A stretch of DNA of 64,000 nucleotides. Origin: Nocardioides antri. GTDB taxonomy: Bacteria; Actinomycetota; Actinomycetes; Propionibacteriales; Nocardioidaceae. Position numbers and translations under genes: made by a program. Every line of letters starts with the position of its first letter. The stretch's first letter is position 1. The DNA lies in NCBI RefSeq assembly GCF_008373765.1, contig NZ_VUJW01000011.1, forward strand, positions 124,001-188,000. The letters run 5' to 3'. Below the pieces are notes generated by a model. That model was not told the DNA's origin and made no database searches. It saw only the letters and a list, made by a program, of their open reading frames with translations. Positions 63,061 through 64,000 of this stretch are shown piece by piece.

Positions 63061-63441
63061 ATGTCCGTTCTCACCCGCACCGCAGCCGTCTCGTTCCTCG
63101 GCCTCGCGTCCGCTGCCGCCGTGGCCCTCGGGACCGCCGGCACGGCGTCGGCCGCTCCCACCGTCTCGTCCACCGTGACGATCCAGGCCCAGGGCACCGA
63201 CCTGTTCGGTCAGGTCAGCAGCACCAACGCGACCTGTGAGGCCAACCGCACGGTCGTGGTCTTCAAGCAGGTCGGGACCCGTGGCGGCGGCGACGACATC
63301 CGGTTCGCGTCCGACACCACCGACGCCGACGGCGACTGGAACACCGGCAACACCGGCACCGAGGGCAAGTTCTACGCCAAGGTGAAGCGGACCGAGCTGT
63401 GCAAGGCGGACTTCAGCCCGACGATCCGGGCGACCCGCTGA
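63061..63441 (+). CDS. Small secreted protein
   Basis: The 126-residue protein starts at ATG 63061, with AAGGAGAAG upstream. A signal peptide ends near SASAAP (about 32). The mature part is a beta-rich domain (TIQAQGTDLFGQVSS, TVVVFKQVG, KFYAKVKR) with two Cys (ATCEAN, ELCKAD) likely forming a disulfide. Family not recognised; Ig-like surface proteins are similar. The 107-base gap before it holds no recognised element. Confidence 0.72.
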   Translation: MSVLTRTAAVSFLGLASAAAVALGTAGTASAAPTVSSTVTIQAQGTDLFGQVSSTNATCEANRTVVVFKQVGTRGGGDDIRFASDTTDADGDWNTGNTGTEGKFYAKVKRTELCKADFSPTIRATR

Positions 63442-63472
63442 TCCGCCACAGGTCGACGCGCCGTTGCCAGCC

Positions 63473-64000
63473 CTACCGTGCGGGCCGACCGGACCGACTG
63501 ACGGGCGGAAGCGCGCGCGAGTGCGGGTGGGCCGCGAAGAACTCCCAGATGATCCTGGTCGCCTCGCGCGGCCAGACGTGGCCCATCCGCTCGACGTGGT
63601 AGACGACGTGCTCGGTCCCGGCGGCGCACTGCGCGACCGATCGGCGCGCGGGGCCGCCGGCGACCGTCACCTCCGTCGTCGACGGCTGGTCGCACCGGGC
63701 ACCCCGTGCCCACTGCCGGTTCACGGCGGGGAACGCCGACGCGAACTCGTCGCGGCCGCCCTGGAACGTGATCAGCGAGACGGGCGACCGGGGCGCGAAG
63801 TCGCCGTACTGGATGCCGCTGACCGGGGCGAACGCCGCGATCCTGCGGGACAGGTCCTCGGCCAGGACGTACGTCGTCGACGCTCCGCGCGAGAAGCCGG
63901 CGGCGTAGACGCGGCGGGTATCGACCGGCCAGACGTCGGTGAGGCGGTCGAGCAGCGCACCTACCTCTTCGGGGTCACCGACGGAGCTCGGGTAGACGAC
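63473..64000 (-). CDS. LpqC/PHB-depolymerase-like esterase, 5'-truncated
   Basis: The frame runs to the window end without a start, so only the C-terminal 175 residues are seen. The nucleophile elbow GFSRGAST (GxSxG) is intact, followed by AEDLSRRIAAFAPVSG, then ITFQGGRDEF and HVERMGHVWP with a likely catalytic His, and IIWEFFAAHP near the end. This matches secreted alpha/beta hydrolases annotated as LpqC or polyhydroxybutyrate depolymerase/feruloyl esterase. The signal peptide lies outside the window. Substrate unknown. Confidence 0.82.
   Translation of the reverse strand, partial: VVYPSSVGDPEEVGALLDRLTDVWPVDTRRVYAAGFSRGASTTYVLAEDLSRRIAAFAPVSGIQYGDFAPRSPVSLITFQGGRDEFASAFPAVNRQWARGARCDQPSTTEVTVAGGPARRSVAQCAAGTEHVVYHVERMGHVWPREATRIIWEFFAAHPHSRALPPVSRSGRPAR

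Overview
The window is a contiguous piece of a very GC-rich actinobacterial chromosome. GTG starts are frequent, genes are often coupled by 1-4 base overlaps, and several starts look leaderless. Gene content suggests a Nocardioides-like member of the Propionibacteriales, but this is inference: NAD-specific large glutamate dehydrogenase, a mycothiol-type DinB protein, Septum_form-domain proteins, DUF3117, DUF2505 and a WS/DGAT. No rRNA, tRNA, insertion sequence, prophage or CRISPR array was seen, and no gene-free stretch exceeds 300 bases.

Layout. 1-2.2 kb: three consecutive DUF4190/Septum_form membrane proteins. 2.2-9.9 kb: PhoD phosphatase, small proteins, an MscS channel, and an operon of DinB-like protein, TIGR03960 radical SAM protein, an unknown protein and a CrtA-like protein. 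9.9-17.4 kb: a copper-handling cluster (YcnI, CopC-CopD fusion, His-rich lipoprotein, small membrane protein) flanked by two paralogous secreted subtilases, each followed by a strong hairpin. 17.5-28.8 kb: a phospho-signalling island with a tandem-FHA transmembrane serine protease, an atypical kinase, a TerY-like vWA protein, a PP2C phosphatase, a proline-rich membrane protein, a second minimal kinase, a flavoprotein-like protein, a four-helix membrane protein and an FHA/zinc-ribbon protein. This is the most novel-looking part. 28.8-34.6 kb: CPA2 antiporter and a heterodimeric ABC exporter with one degenerate ATP site. 34.7-44 kb: NAD-glutamate dehydrogenase, tandem DUF2505 proteins, PruA and a WS/DGAT with an altered active-site motif. 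44.1-48.1 kb: cupredoxin-like lipoprotein plus membrane partner, CpaE-like and SAF-domain proteins, and a small HTH protein. 48.1-62 kb: htrA, anti-sigma factor, sigE and divergent O-methyltransferase, then AKR/MerR, pepA, DUF3117, DivIVA-like, LOG protein, dapE, ileS and dapD. Recalled gene order in Mycobacterium tuberculosis (about Rv1201c-Rv1223) is similar, with pepA and AKR/MerR genes inserted here. 62-64 kb: cell-wall-related secreted proteins and the end of an LpqC/PHB-depolymerase-like esterase.

How the genes work together. The sigE/anti-sigma/htrA block is an envelope-stress unit with a recognisable ECF promoter upstream of sigE. The ileS gene carries a T-box leader with a very short Stem I, which ties its expression to tRNA-Ile charging. 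dapD and dapE supply lysine and peptidoglycan precursors. NAD-GDH and PruA channel proline and glutamate carbon into central metabolism. The phospho-island appears to join kinases, phosphatase and phosphothreonine readers on the inside of the membrane to an external protease domain. Its trigger and target cannot be read from the sequence.
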